Shown one piece after another: positions 21,185 through 30,233 of a stretch of 64,000 nucleotides of DNA. This DNA comes from Microbacterium invictum. GTDB lineage: Bacteria; Actinomycetota; Actinomycetes; Actinomycetales; Microbacteriaceae. The notes beneath the pieces were generated by a model, which saw only the letters and a list, made by a program, of their open reading frames with translations, was not told the origin of the DNA and did no database searches. The first letter of the stretch is position 1. Each line of letters starts with the position of its first letter. The stretch spans positions 1,984,001-2,048,000 of the forward strand of contig NZ_JACIFH010000001.1 of assembly GCF_014197265.1 (NCBI RefSeq). The letters are read 5' to 3'. The position numbers and the translations under genes were made by a program.

Positions 21185-22030
21185 TCAGCGGACGACGGCG
21201 GTGACCGCGGCCAGCCGCCCGAGCACCTCGTGGCTGATCGATCCCAGCAGCAGCCGGGCGAACGCGCCGCGGCCGCGCGTGCCGACCACGGTCATCTTGG
21301 CGTCGGCGGCGAGCTCATTGATCACGTGCGACGGGTAGCCCTGCTCGACCTTGCGGATCACCTTCAGATCCGGGTAGTCGCTGGCGATGCCGGCCACGGC
21401 GAGCGCCAGGATCTCTTCGGTCGCCTGCTGCATATTCGTCATGTACAGCTCGGGGTACACGGCCAAATCGTTGCGCGGGGCGACCAGCGGCGTCCACACC
21501 GACACGGCGATCAGCGGCTCGCCCAGCCGGTCGGCCTCGGCGGCGGCGAACTTCAGCGCGGGCTCAGAGACCTCCGACCCGTCGATGCCGACTACCACGC
21601 CCGAACGCTCGGCGCCCAGATCGATGTCGGGCACGACGACCACCGGGCAGTGCGCGGCTGCCGCGATCCGGATGCCGTGGGCCCCGCGCGCCGGGCCCTC
21701 TCCAGGCCCGCGGTAGTCACTGCCGATGACAAGCAGCGCCGCCCCCTCAGACGCGTCGACGAGCTTGGACACCGGGTTGCCGGTCTCGACGTGGGTGACC
21801 ACCTCGATGCCCTTCGCAGAGATTCGAGCGGCCTCGCGCTCGAGCAGCTGCCCGGTGGCGTCGATGGCCGAGAGCATGACGTCCGCCTCACCGACGGCGC
21901 CGATCGCTCCCCCGACGACCGCGACCAGGTCGATCTTCTGATGGCGTTGGGCGGCCCGGGCGATGGCCCAGTCCACGACGCGCTCGGTGACCGGCGCTCC
22001 GCTGATTCCGACGACGATCGAGTTCGACAT
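21185..22030 (-). CDS. Universal stress protein, tandem Usp domains
   Basis: A 281-residue protein of two Usp domains. Each begins with a short strand and Gly-rich turn (SIVVGISGAP; GVVVGIDGSE). The second ends in VGTRGRGAFARLLLGSIS, the ATP-binding G-2X-G-9X-G-S/T signature; the first ends in VIGSDYRGPGEGPARGA, a weaker version. ATG 22030 is chosen because family members start at SIVVGI. Tandem Usp proteins in actinobacteria commonly bind ATP and respond to hypoxia or stationary phase. The gene stands alone. Confidence 0.9.
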   Translation of the reverse strand: MSNSIVVGISGAPVTERVVDWAIARAAQRHQKIDLVAVVGGAIGAVGEADVMLSAIDATGQLLEREAARISAKGIEVVTHVETGNPVSKLVDASEGAALLVIGSDYRGPGEGPARGAHGIRIAAAAHCPVVVVPDIDLGAERSGVVVGIDGSEVSEPALKFAAAEADRLGEPLIAVSVWTPLVAPRNDLAVYPELYMTNMQQATEEILALAVAGIASDYPDLKVIRKVEQGYPSHVINELAADAKMTVVGTRGRGAFARLLLGSISHEVLGRLAAVTAVVR

Positions 22031-22184
22031 GGTGCGCCCCTTCGCTGGGATGTGCCTGTCCCTCCACGCTATCGGTCCCGGCATCCATCGTCACCCGGAT
22101 ATCGCCGGGAATATGCGCACCGGCCCCGGCGCGACACCCGGCCGATACGGTGAAGGAAGCCGTGCCGTCGTCGATCGGAGCCCC

Positions 22185-23030
22185 ATGTCCTCTTTCACCC
22201 CCGAGTTCGGTCGCGTCGGATTCTGGCGCGGCGGCACCCTGCTGACGCCCGAGATGGCGGCCGAGGTCGAGAGGCTCGGGTACGGGACCATCTGGATCGG
22301 CGGCTCCCCCGCTGCCGATCTCGCGATCGCGGAGCAGCTGCTCGATGCGACCGAGCGCGTGACCATCGCCTCGGGCATCGTGAACATCTGGACGGCGCCG
22401 GCGGCCGAGGTCGCGGCATCCTTCCACCGCCTCGAGAAGACGTACCCCGGCCGATTCGTGCTCGGGATCGGCATCGGGCACCGCGAGTCGCTCGGCGACC
22501 GGTACCAGAAGCCGTACGCGGCGCTCGAGTCGTACCTCGATGTGCTCGACACCGACGGCGTGCCCGCCGAGCGGCGCGTGATCTCGGCGCTCGGGCCACG
22601 CACGCTGAAGCTGGCGGCCGAGCGCGCGGCGGGAACCCACCCCTACATGACCACGCCGGCCCACACGCGGTTCGCCCGCGAGATCGTCGGTCCGGGCGTG
22701 CTGGTGGCACCCGAGCAGCGTCTCGTTCCCGACATCGACGCGGTCTCGGCGCACGCGACGGCGCGGAAATTCCTGTCGCGCTATCTCTCGCTGTCGAACT
22801 ACCGCCGCACGCTCGAGTCGCACGGGTTCACCGCGGCCGATCTCGACGACGGCGCGACCGACACTGCGGTCGATGCCCTGGCCCCGAGCGGCACGCCGGC
22901 CGAGCTGGCGGCGGCGGTGAGGGGTCACCTCGACGCGGGAGCCGACCACGTCTGCGTGCAGATGCTGCCGGCGACGATGGACCCGCTGCCGACCCTGGAG
23001 GCACTGGCCGGCGAGCTCGAGCTGCGCTGA
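22185..23030 (+). CDS. LLM-class F420-dependent oxidoreductase
   Basis: A 281-residue luciferase-like (beta/alpha)8 protein. The N-terminus GRVGFWRGGTLLTPEM, GYGTIWIGG and IASGIVNIW, and the central FVLGIGIGHRE, fit the actinobacterial subfamily named TIGR03620. Members use coenzyme F420, flavin-like and actinobacterial, to reduce or oxidise small substrates that are mostly unknown. ATG 22185 follows ATCGGAG. The C-terminal segment GADHVCVQML completes the barrel. It is divergent from the stress-protein gene and not obviously in an operon. Confidence 0.88.
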   Translation: MSSFTPEFGRVGFWRGGTLLTPEMAAEVERLGYGTIWIGGSPAADLAIAEQLLDATERVTIASGIVNIWTAPAAEVAASFHRLEKTYPGRFVLGIGIGHRESLGDRYQKPYAALESYLDVLDTDGVPAERRVISALGPRTLKLAAERAAGTHPYMTTPAHTRFAREIVGPGVLVAPEQRLVPDIDAVSAHATARKFLSRYLSLSNYRRTLESHGFTAADLDDGATDTAVDALAPSGTPAELAAAVRGHLDAGADHVCVQMLPATMDPLPTLEALAGELELR

Positions 23031-23135
23031 CGGGTGGTCGGCCAGGTGCACAACTCCTGCGCGGATGATACCCGCGCGTGGGGGTCGCAGCGCAGCGCCG
23101 TCGGGAGGGTCTGACAGAATCAAGACGATACTGCC

Positions 23136-23957
23136 ATGACTGAATCTGCCCCCCACCAGACCGCGGTCGTCATCGACGACGACCCGCACGTCCGTGCATT
23201 GCTGGTGACGATCCTCGAAGCGGCGGGATTCACCACGATCGCCGTCGACAACGGTCTCGACGGGGTGGATGCCGTGGTCGCGCACCGCCCGGTGATCACG
23301 ACGCTCGACGTGAACATGCCCGGCATCGACGGCTTCGAGGCCGCACGGAGGATCCGCGCGCACAGCGACACCTACATCATGCTGATCACCGCGCTCACGG
23401 ACGAGGCCGATGCCGTGCTCGGGTTCAGTGTCGGCGCCGACGACGTCATCGTCAAGCCGTTCCGGCCGCGCGAACTGCGTGCCCGGGTGCTTGCCGCCCA
23501 ACGGCGCCGACAGGGCGCCGACGGCACCGAGCGCCCGACGAGCGCCCCCGCCGCCGGCGCTGCCGACCCGGCATCCGGTCAGCCGAGTCCCCCGGCATCC
23601 ACTCACAAGAGCACCCCGCCGTCGGTGCGCGGAATCGGCTGGAACGGTCTCCACCTCGTGCGCGCCACGCACAGCACGACCGTCGACGGCGCGACCGTCG
23701 CGCTCACTCGCACCGAGTTCGACCTGCTCGCCACCATCCTCGAGGCCGCGCCCGAAGTGCGCAGCAAGGCCGACCTGGTGCGCTCGCTGAACGATGACCC
23801 CACGCAGGCGGCGTGGGTGAGCGACTCGGATGAACGGTCGATCGAGACCCACATCGCCAACCTGCGACGCAAACTCGGCGATTCTGCGAGCGCGCCACGG
23901 TTCATCGAGACCGTCCGGGGTGCGGGCTATCGTGCGGCCGCGCCCGCGGAATCCTGA
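23136..23957 (+). CDS. Response regulator, winged-helix output
   Basis: A 273-residue two-component regulator. The receiver domain (about 9-125) has VIDDDPH, the phospho-acceptor Asp in TTLDVNMPG, the Thr in LITAL and the Lys in IVKPFRP. A Pro/Ala-rich linker of about 45 residues precedes an OmpR-type winged helix (about 165-268, LTRTEFDLLATI, SIETHIANLRRKLG, ETVRGAGY). The linker is longer than usual. The cognate kinase gene follows after four bases, and the third gene overlaps that one, giving a three-gene signalling operon. Confidence 0.93.
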   Translation: MTESAPHQTAVVIDDDPHVRALLVTILEAAGFTTIAVDNGLDGVDAVVAHRPVITTLDVNMPGIDGFEAARRIRAHSDTYIMLITALTDEADAVLGFSVGADDVIVKPFRPRELRARVLAAQRRRQGADGTERPTSAPAAGAADPASGQPSPPASTHKSTPPSVRGIGWNGLHLVRATHSTTVDGATVALTRTEFDLLATILEAAPEVRSKADLVRSLNDDPTQAAWVSDSDERSIETHIANLRRKLGDSASAPRFIETVRGAGYRAAAPAES

Positions 23958-23961
23958 CAGC

Positions 23962-25632
23962 ATGGCGGCTCCGATCGGCGGACACTGGGGTGACCTGCGC
24001 ACCCGGTCGGTGTGGCGCTGGCAGCTGATCGTCGCGGCGAGCACGGTGGCCATCATCGCAATGGTCCCGTTGCTGTCGCCCCAGCTGTTCAGCAACGCGC
24101 GCTTCCTCTCGGGGGCGATCGGCATCGCCGCCATCACCGCACTGTCGCTGCTGGTTCCCTGGCATCTGGCGGCACCGGCGGTGATCACGGTGGTGCCGCT
24201 GCTCGACATCGTCGCCATCGGACAGCTGTCGGTCGGCGGCGACACCAGCCTCGCGCTGCTGTGGGTCTTTCCGATCGCCTGGCTGGCCACCTATTATCGG
24301 TTCCCGTGGCTCATCGCCGCCCTCTCCCTGATCGCCGTCATCCTGCTGATCGACGCGACCTTCTCGGGACTCTCACCTGCCTTCGCGCAGCGGACGGTCG
24401 TCATGCTGATGTCCCTCGGGTTCTTGGGCGTGACGATCATGGTGGGCGCGCAGCGCACCCGCGCCTACAGCCACCTGCTGCGGCGGCAGTTCGCGCAGCT
24501 CGACCGCACCCGTCGACGCGCCGAGCACGATGCGCAGCGCATCGCGGTGCTGTCGAACACGCTCGAGACGGCGATCGCCCGCATCGACCGCGACGGCGTG
24601 CTGCTCGATGCGAACGCCGCCTTCCTCCACCTTTACGCCGCGGCCGACATCGACACCTTCACTCCCACCGGCGCCGTCGAGTATCGCGGCTACCGCGGTG
24701 AGCCCGTCGACCCCGACAGCACCCTCATCGCCCGCGCCCGCCGCGGCGAGCGCTTCTACGACCACCGGGTCTGGCTGTTCGACGCGCAGGGACGGTGGCG
24801 CGCCCTCGACGCCTCGAGCCGGCCGGTGCCCGGGTCCGATGAGCAGCCGAGCAACCTCATCCTCGCGCAGGACGTCACCGACGCCGTCCGCGCCGACGAG
24901 CAGCGCCAAACGGTCAGCAGCGTCGTGACGCACGAGCTGCGCAACCCTCTCACCGCCATCGTCGGCCACAGCGACCTGCTGCTCGAACGCGACGATCTGC
25001 CCGCCGGCGTCCGAGAGCAGATCGCCCAGATCGACAGCGCCGGTCAACGCATGCAGCGCCTCATCACCTCTGCCCTCGAGCCCTACGGTCAGGCCGTCGC
25101 CGAGGAGGCCCACGTCGACCTCGGGCACCTCGTCACGGCATCCGTCGTCGCATTCCAACCCACCGCCGAAGCCGCCCGGGTCGACCTGTCGTGTTCGCTC
25201 GACGGCACCGCCGATGTCGGCGGAGACGCGTTCCGGCTGCGTCAGGCGATCGACAACGTGGTCGGCAACGCCCTCAAATACACGGCCCGCGGCGGCACCG
25301 TCGAGGTTTCGGTGCGCGCCCAGGCCCACGAGGGTGTCATCGTCGTCACCGACACCGGCATCGGCATGTCGCCGAACGACCGCGACCGCATCTTCGAGAC
25401 CGGCTTTCGCAGCGCCACCGCGCGGGCGAGCGGAATCTCAGGCAGCGGCATAGGCATGTCGGTCGTGCACGACATCGTCACCGCGCACGGCGGCAGCCTC
25501 GACGTGGTGAGCGAGCTCGGACGGGGCACGTGCGTCACGGTGCGACTGCCGTGCGCCGCGGATGTCGGCGACCCGGGCGCCACCATCGGACACATCGGCG
25601 CGAACAACGCCGCAGAGAGGACATCGACGTGA
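23962..25632 (+). CDS. Membrane sensor histidine kinase with PAS domain
   Basis: A 556-residue sensor kinase. About six membrane segments occupy residues 15-170, followed by a PAS-like domain (about 195-305, IARIDRDGVLLDANAAFL). The HisKA domain carries the phospho-acceptor His in VVTHELRNPLTAIVGH near residue 325. The ATPase domain has the N box QAIDNVVGNALKYT, G1 VTDTGIGM and G2 SGSGIGMSV. ATG 23962 lies four bases after the response-regulator stop. It presumably phosphorylates that regulator. The absence of a large extracytoplasmic loop suggests sensing in the membrane or by the PAS domain. Confidence 0.93.
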   Translation: MAAPIGGHWGDLRTRSVWRWQLIVAASTVAIIAMVPLLSPQLFSNARFLSGAIGIAAITALSLLVPWHLAAPAVITVVPLLDIVAIGQLSVGGDTSLALLWVFPIAWLATYYRFPWLIAALSLIAVILLIDATFSGLSPAFAQRTVVMLMSLGFLGVTIMVGAQRTRAYSHLLRRQFAQLDRTRRRAEHDAQRIAVLSNTLETAIARIDRDGVLLDANAAFLHLYAAADIDTFTPTGAVEYRGYRGEPVDPDSTLIARARRGERFYDHRVWLFDAQGRWRALDASSRPVPGSDEQPSNLILAQDVTDAVRADEQRQTVSSVVTHELRNPLTAIVGHSDLLLERDDLPAGVREQIAQIDSAGQRMQRLITSALEPYGQAVAEEAHVDLGHLVTASVVAFQPTAEAARVDLSCSLDGTADVGGDAFRLRQAIDNVVGNALKYTARGGTVEVSVRAQAHEGVIVVTDTGIGMSPNDRDRIFETGFRSATARASGISGSGIGMSVVHDIVTAHGGSLDVVSELGRGTCVTVRLPCAADVGDPGATIGHIGANNAAERTST

Positions 25633-26765
25633 TGAACACGAGCCTCGTGATCGCCTTCGTGGCCATGACGACCGTGGTGACCGCGATCTACCTCGGCCTC
25701 GGATTCCTGCCGCGCCCCAGCCGGGTCGCGGGGATCTGGTCGGTCGGTTTCATCGGCGGGATGGTATCGGTGTACCTCTGGGCCGGCGGTGACAGCCTCG
25801 ACTCCGACGTGCTGCGGGCGGTGTCTTCGGGCACCATGATCTCGATGGTGGCCCTGTTCTGGGTGGGCCTGCGCGTGCGGCGCGGCGCCTCGGCATGGCA
25901 CTGGATCGCGGCCGTGGCATTCCTCGTCGTCGCTCCGCTGACGCTCGCGGTGTTCGCCGAGACCGAGCACTACGTCACCGCCGTGCGCGCCGTGTTCGTG
26001 CTCGCCGGGATCTTCACCACCCTCACCGTCCTCGAACTGGTGCGCCTGGGGATGCCGCAGCGAGACGAGATCCTGCCGTTCGCGCTCGTGTCCGCCGCGT
26101 TCGGAATCCTGAGCGTCGTCAACGTCCTGCAGGAGGCCGTGCGGCTGATCGAAGGGCAGCCGCAGACGCCTGCGCTGAGCGACACTCGCGAGCTGAACAT
26201 GATCGGCTCTCTTCTCTACATGACGTGCGCGCTGGTGTCCCTCCTGCTGCTCACGCGTGCCCGGGCCCCACGTGGCGTCTCCCCCGCGGGACGCGGCTCC
26301 TTCGCCGAGGTGGCCGGCGATCGGCTTCGCCGGGCCGAAGCCACCGACGATCGCTGGTGGTCGCTGCTGGTGATCCGGCTCGACGACCCGTCCGCCCTTC
26401 GCGAGGCCTCGAGCACCCATGGCTTCGATCTCATCGCGGCCAAGTTCGCCCAGATCGTCCGGAGCACGTTGCCGGCGGAGGCCGACATCTGGGCGCGCGA
26501 CCAGATCGAGTTCGTCGTGCTGCTGCCCCGCCCCGAGGGGGCCGTCCGCCAGGAACTCGTGCGCGTCCTGCGCGAGATCGCTGCCGCCGATCCCGAATCG
26601 CCGCTGACCGTGCGACTGTCGGCGAGCGTCGGATGGGCGGCGGTGGATGCCGTGGGCTACGACCTCGACGTCCTGATCGCCACGGCGTCGGACGCCGCTG
26701 ATCGCGCCGGTGCCCGCGGTGGCGACCGATGGGAACGCGTCGCCGCTGTCGAAGCCGCGCGCTGA
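25632..26765 (+). CDS. 7-TM protein with degenerate GGDEF domain
   Basis: A 377-residue protein with seven hydrophobic segments (residues 1-215) and a cytoplasmic domain (about 235-370) with the fold pattern of a diguanylate cyclase: LLVIRLDDPSALRE, SSTHGFDLIAAKFAQIVR, then RDQIEFVVLLPRP, and LTVRLSASVGWAAVD. At the active-site turn the sequence is RDQIEF instead of GGDEF, so catalysis is very unlikely. It may bind nucleotide or act as a signalling scaffold. GTG 25629 immediately before ATG 25632 is equally possible, and either overlaps the kinase stop. Position suggests an accessory role in the two-component pathway. Confidence 0.8.
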   Translation: MNTSLVIAFVAMTTVVTAIYLGLGFLPRPSRVAGIWSVGFIGGMVSVYLWAGGDSLDSDVLRAVSSGTMISMVALFWVGLRVRRGASAWHWIAAVAFLVVAPLTLAVFAETEHYVTAVRAVFVLAGIFTTLTVLELVRLGMPQRDEILPFALVSAAFGILSVVNVLQEAVRLIEGQPQTPALSDTRELNMIGSLLYMTCALVSLLLLTRARAPRGVSPAGRGSFAEVAGDRLRRAEATDDRWWSLLVIRLDDPSALREASSTHGFDLIAAKFAQIVRSTLPAEADIWARDQIEFVVLLPRPEGAVRQELVRVLREIAAADPESPLTVRLSASVGWAAVDAVGYDLDVLIATASDAADRAGARGGDRWERVAAVEAAR

Positions 26766-26840
26766 GTCTCGCAAGGCGTCACACGAATCACGCGCCGCGC
26801 GAGCAGCCGCGGGTGAGCGCCCCACGGCACCGAAGCCGAC

Positions 26841-27536
26841 TCAGGCGGTCAGCTCACCGCGCAGGCGCGGGCTCGGCTCGGCGTGGACCAGGATCGGCAG
26901 ATGGTCGCTCGTGCCCTGCGGCAGCGTCGTGATGCGGTCGATGTCGAACCCGACGCTCGTCGCGAAGTCGTAGTGCCCCTTGAAGAACCGGTACCGCGTG
27001 TACGTCCGCGAATCGCTCAGGTTCAGTTCGTACCCGGCGTCGCGGACGCGCTGACTCAGGTTTTCTTTGAACACCGGATAGTTGTAGTCCCCCACCATGA
27101 GAATCGGCAGGTCTTCGCCCAGTCTGCTCAGCTCGGCCAGTGCCGCCTCGATCTGCTTGCGGCGCAGCGAGTTCAGCGCGGTGAGCGGCGCGGCATGGAA
27201 GCTCGCCACGATGAACTCGCGCTGGTGATCGATGTCGCGCAGTCGGACGCCGAGCATCCGCTCCTCCGCCGGTTTCAAGACGCGGTCGTGCAGCGACTTC
27301 TTCAGCGCCATCGACATGACATCCAGCGCCGTGAACGTGTTCGCGCGGTAGTACACCGCCAGCCCCAGCCGGTTGCGGCTGGTCGAGTCCGCCAGTTGCA
27401 GGCCACCGATCTGAGCCGGGATGCCGGTGGTGTCGGCCTCCTGCAAGCACAGGACATCGGCCCCGTGTCGCTCGACCAGATCTTCGAGCTCGTGCACGGC
27501 GCGATGCTTGCGCAGGTTGTACGAGATGAGCCTCAT
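26841..27536 (-). CDS. Endonuclease/exonuclease/phosphatase family protein
   Basis: A 231-residue protein of the metal-dependent EEP (DNase I-like) superfamily: MRLISYNLRKHR, DVLCLQEAD (metal-binding Glu), FIVASFHAAPL, MVGDYNYP (Asp-x-Asn) and the C-terminal SDHLPILV (catalytic Asp-His). Substrate may be nucleic acid or a phosphoester; nothing here decides. A longer frame continues upstream to 27812, but it consists of translated tandem repeats, so I start at ATG 27536. The gene is thus preceded by a 20-bp repeat array. Confidence 0.88.
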   Translation of the reverse strand: MRLISYNLRKHRAVHELEDLVERHGADVLCLQEADTTGIPAQIGGLQLADSTSRNRLGLAVYYRANTFTALDVMSMALKKSLHDRVLKPAEERMLGVRLRDIDHQREFIVASFHAAPLTALNSLRRKQIEAALAELSRLGEDLPILMVGDYNYPVFKENLSQRVRDAGYELNLSDSRTYTRYRFFKGHYDFATSVGFDIDRITTLPQGTSDHLPILVHAEPSPRLRGELTA

Positions 27537-27600
27537 GCTGTCTCCAACCCTACGCCGCCCGGGTAACGCGGGAGGGTCGGCGCGGTTGCCGGACGTCCGC

Positions 27601-27824
27601 GCTCGGCGCGCGAGATACGCGGTCGGCGCGCGAAACGCGCTCGGCGCGGGAGATGCGCGCTCGACGCGAGACATACGCGCTCGGCGCGAGAAACGCGCTC
27701 GGCGCGAGAGAAACGCGGTCGGCGCGGGACATACGCGCTCGGCGCGGGACATACGCGGTCGGCGCGGGAGATGCGCGCTCGGCGCGAGACATACGCGGTC
27801 GGCGCGAGACATGCGCGCTCGGCG
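27601..27824. repeat. Array of eleven 18/20-bp tandem repeats
   Basis: Eleven contiguous units with consensus GCTCGGCGCGAGACATACGC fill the gap between the EEP gene start and the truA stop, with a twelfth partial unit at the truA end. Nine units are 20 bases and two (27621 and 27679) are 18. The second base alternates irregularly between C and G. There are no unique spacers. The period is not a multiple of three, which argues against coding. The inner CTCG-GCG-CGAG can form a short hairpin in each unit. Confidence 0.92.
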
Positions 27825-28658
27825 TCAGTCGTCGAGGTTGCGGCGAGCCCGGGTCTGCTCGGCTCGCGAGGCGAGCAGGTCGTCGGCGGGGTACCCCACC
27901 TCGGTCAGCGTCAGGCCCCGCGCGGCGAGGACTTTGAAGTCGCTCGTGCGCTCCCCCGCGTCGCGGATGTCGGCCAGGTCGTCGACGTCGAGCCGGTCCT
28001 CGCCCACCGCGACGCACGCGCCCACGAGGGCACGCACCATGCTGTGGCAGAACGCATCGGCTTTGACATTGGCGATCAGGATGCCGGTGTCGTCGCGCAC
28101 CCAGCCGAACTCGAGCAACGTGCGGATCGTGGTCGCCTCCTCGCGCGGCTTGCAGTACGCGGCGAAGTCGTGCAGGCCGATCAGGGACCGGGCCGCGGCG
28201 TCCATCGCCTCGGCATCGAGATGCGCGTTCACCGACGTCGTGCTCGCGCGGACGAGGGGGTCGTAGCCGGCGGTGCGATCCGCGATGCGGTACGCGTACC
28301 GGCGCCAGGTGGCCGAGAAGCGGGCGTCGAACCCCTCGGGCGCCTGCGCGCTGCGGTGCACGGCCACGTCGGGATACTGGCCCAGCACCCCGTTCAACCG
28401 GGCGGCGAGCGCCTCGGGCGCGGGGTTGCGGCTCTTGGCCAGCCGGGTCTGCTGCGCTTCGGTCAGATCGAGGTGCGCGACCTGGCCCGAGGCGTGGACT
28501 CCGGCATCCGTCCGCCCGGCCACCACGAGACGCGGATCGCCGCCCAGGATGCGACCGATCGCCCCCTCGAGCGTGCCCTGCACCGTGCGCAGTCCCGGCT
28601 GCCGCGCCCAGCCCCGGAACCCGGTGCCGTCGTAGGCGATGTCGAGTCGGATCCGCAC
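27825..28658 (-). CDS. truA: tRNA pseudouridine synthase A
   Basis: TruA converts uridines 38-40 of the tRNA anticodon arm to pseudouridine. The 277-residue protein starts MRIRLDIAYDGTGFRGWARQ, has the catalytic Asp in VAGRTDAGVHASGQ, and later FAAYCKPRE and FCHSMVRALVGAC, all family hallmarks. Length is typical. truA often follows rplQ in actinobacteria, but here they are about 10 kb apart. Confidence 0.96.
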   Translation of the reverse strand: MRIRLDIAYDGTGFRGWARQPGLRTVQGTLEGAIGRILGGDPRLVVAGRTDAGVHASGQVAHLDLTEAQQTRLAKSRNPAPEALAARLNGVLGQYPDVAVHRSAQAPEGFDARFSATWRRYAYRIADRTAGYDPLVRASTTSVNAHLDAEAMDAAARSLIGLHDFAAYCKPREEATTIRTLLEFGWVRDDTGILIANVKADAFCHSMVRALVGACVAVGEDRLDVDDLADIRDAGERTSDFKVLAARGLTLTEVGYPADDLLASRAEQTRARRNLDD

Positions 28659-28683
28659 GGACCCAGCCTATCGGCGGGCCGTT

Positions 28684-29683
28684 TCAGTCCTCGAAGATCT
28701 GGCCGACCGGTTCGCGCTTCTCGGACTGGAAGCGATCTTCGGTGCGCCCGTAGGCCCAATACGCCGACAGCGACATGGCTCGGCGGTCGATGCCCCACTC
28801 GCCCTGCAGCGTGGCTCGCAGCTGCTTCATCGCTTCGCGCTCACCGTGCGCGAAGATCTCGACCGGCGCCGTCGGCACCGGAAGGGCGCGGACCGCGTCG
28901 ACCAGTGGCTGGCCGTAGGGTGCGGCGGGGGCGGCTGAGTCCGCAGCGCCCGCGCCATCGGCGGCGTTCGCGGCGGCGGCAGCGCCCGCGCCATCGGCGG
29001 CGTTCGCGGCCGCGGCCCCTGCGGTGCAGCCATCGCACGTCGACCCCTTCGGGTGCCGAGAGCGTCACCTCGTCGGCGGCGGACCCGATCTCGATGATCG
29101 CGAGCCCGCGCGCGTCGGGTGCGAGCGCTTCGAGTGCCGCGTCGATGGCCGGGATCGCCGAGTCGTCGCCGAAGAACAGGTGCTCGATGTCGCCCTCGGC
29201 CGGTGCGAACTGCGCGCCAGGTCCCGAGAAACTGATCTTGTCGCCGGCCGTGGCGCCCGCCGCCCACGGACCCGCGATGCCCTCGTCGCCGTGCACGACG
29301 AAGTCGATCGCGAGGCTGCGCGCCGCGGCATCCACCGACCGGATGGTGTAGGTGCGACTCACCGGCATGTCGTCGGGATCGAGCGTCTCGCGGAGGGCCT
29401 CGAGATCGTACGGAGGCACGAGACCGAGCTCGGGCTTGGCGAACTGCATCTTCACGTACTTGTCGGTCTTCGCGAGCTTCTCGGTGTCGGCTCCCGCGAT
29501 GAACGCGTCGAATCCCTCGCCGCCCAGGTGGATGCGCACCAGGTGGGGGCTCAGCTGCTCCGTGCCGACAACCTCGAGCACCGTCTGCACGCCGCGGCCG
29601 CGGGGCCGGGTGCCTTCGGGCCGGGCGCCACGCGCACCGGGTCGGGTCTGCTCGGTCGCGGTGGGCGTGGTCTGGTCTGGCAT
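28684..29683 (-). pseudogene. Siderophore-interacting protein, single frameshift
   Basis: This is a SIP/ViuB-type FAD-containing ferric-siderophore reductase split by one frame change. ATG 29683, behind an excellent AGGAGGAA site, opens a frame with VQTVLEVVGTEQLSPHLVRI, the FAD-binding SRTYTIRSVD, IDFVVHGDEGIAGPWA and HLFFGDDSAIPA. It continues normally to DVRWLHR near 29027, then turns into Arg-rich nonsense. In the next frame the expected C-terminus resumes (AAANAADGAGA, VEIFAHGEREAMKQLR, SLSAYWAYGRTEDRF, ending at 28684). One extra base in CGCAGGGGCC near 29020-29026 explains it. The break abuts a 36-bp tandem duplication. It could be a real mutation or a sequencing error. Confidence 0.85.
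28953..29024. repeat. Two 36-bp tandem repeats at the frameshift
   Basis: A 36-base unit containing GCCATCGGCGGCGTTCGCGG is repeated with offset exactly 36. In the correct minus-strand frame it encodes a 12-residue Ala/Asn/Gly/Asp unit (like ANAADGAGA) lying between the two halves of the siderophore-interacting protein. It is in frame, so the duplication itself does not break the gene. Confidence 0.9.
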
Positions 29684-29826
29684 GGTTCCTCCTGTGTGGA
29701 CCGCACAGTCGCGGTCAGCCGGCGGCCGCACCGACGGTGCTGGCAGCCTTCGCGACGCGGAATCCGCACGCGCACGCTCCTACGAGCCTACCCAGCGCCG
29801 GCGCGCCCCGGGCCGGGCCCGGGCGG

Positions 29827-30217
29827 ACGCTCAGCAGTCACCTCGGCACAGTCCCGGCATCCCACACCATGCGCAAGCGACTGCCCAACCCGCAAGACCG
29901 ACCACGGTGCCGCGAACAGACGCTCAGCAGTCGCCTCGGCACAGTCCCGGCATCCCACACCATGCGCAAGCGACTGCCGAATGCTCACGCGACTGCCCAA
30001 CCCGCGAGACCGACCCCAAGGCCGCGAACAGACGCTCAGCAGTCACTTCGGCACAGTCCCGGCATCCCGCACCATGCGCAAACGACTGCCCAACCCGCGA
30101 AACCGACCACGGTGCCGCGAACAGACGCTCAGCAGTCACCTCGGCACAGTCCCGGCATCCCACACCATGCTTAAGCGACTGCCCAACCCGCGAGACCGAC
30201 CCCCGAACCGCGAGCGG
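29827..30217. repeat. Four copies of a 93-bp intergenic repeat
   Basis: Units beginning ACGCTCAGCAGTC occur at 29827, 29920, 30032 and 30125. Spacings are 93, 112 and 93 bases; the longer one includes a 19-base internal duplication around GCTCACGCGACTGCC. Copies are about 90% identical. The array fills the 550-base gap between the siderophore-interacting gene and the PfkB gene. Because 93 is divisible by three it stays open in some frames, but the 112-base unit breaks any common frame, so I regard it as non-coding. Confidence 0.92.
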
Positions 30218-30233
30218 ACGCGCGGCGCACCGG

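Noticed and set aside
27537..27812. N-terminal extension of the EEP-family protein
   Set aside because: It translates the 20-bp array; the conserved family start is MRLISYN at 27536.
27601..27824. CRISPR-like array
   Set aside because: Units are contiguous with no unique spacers and only 18-20 bases long; no cas genes are present.
29827..30217. CRISPR or coding repeat
   Set aside because: 93-base units have no spacers, and the 112-base spacing breaks any shared reading frame.
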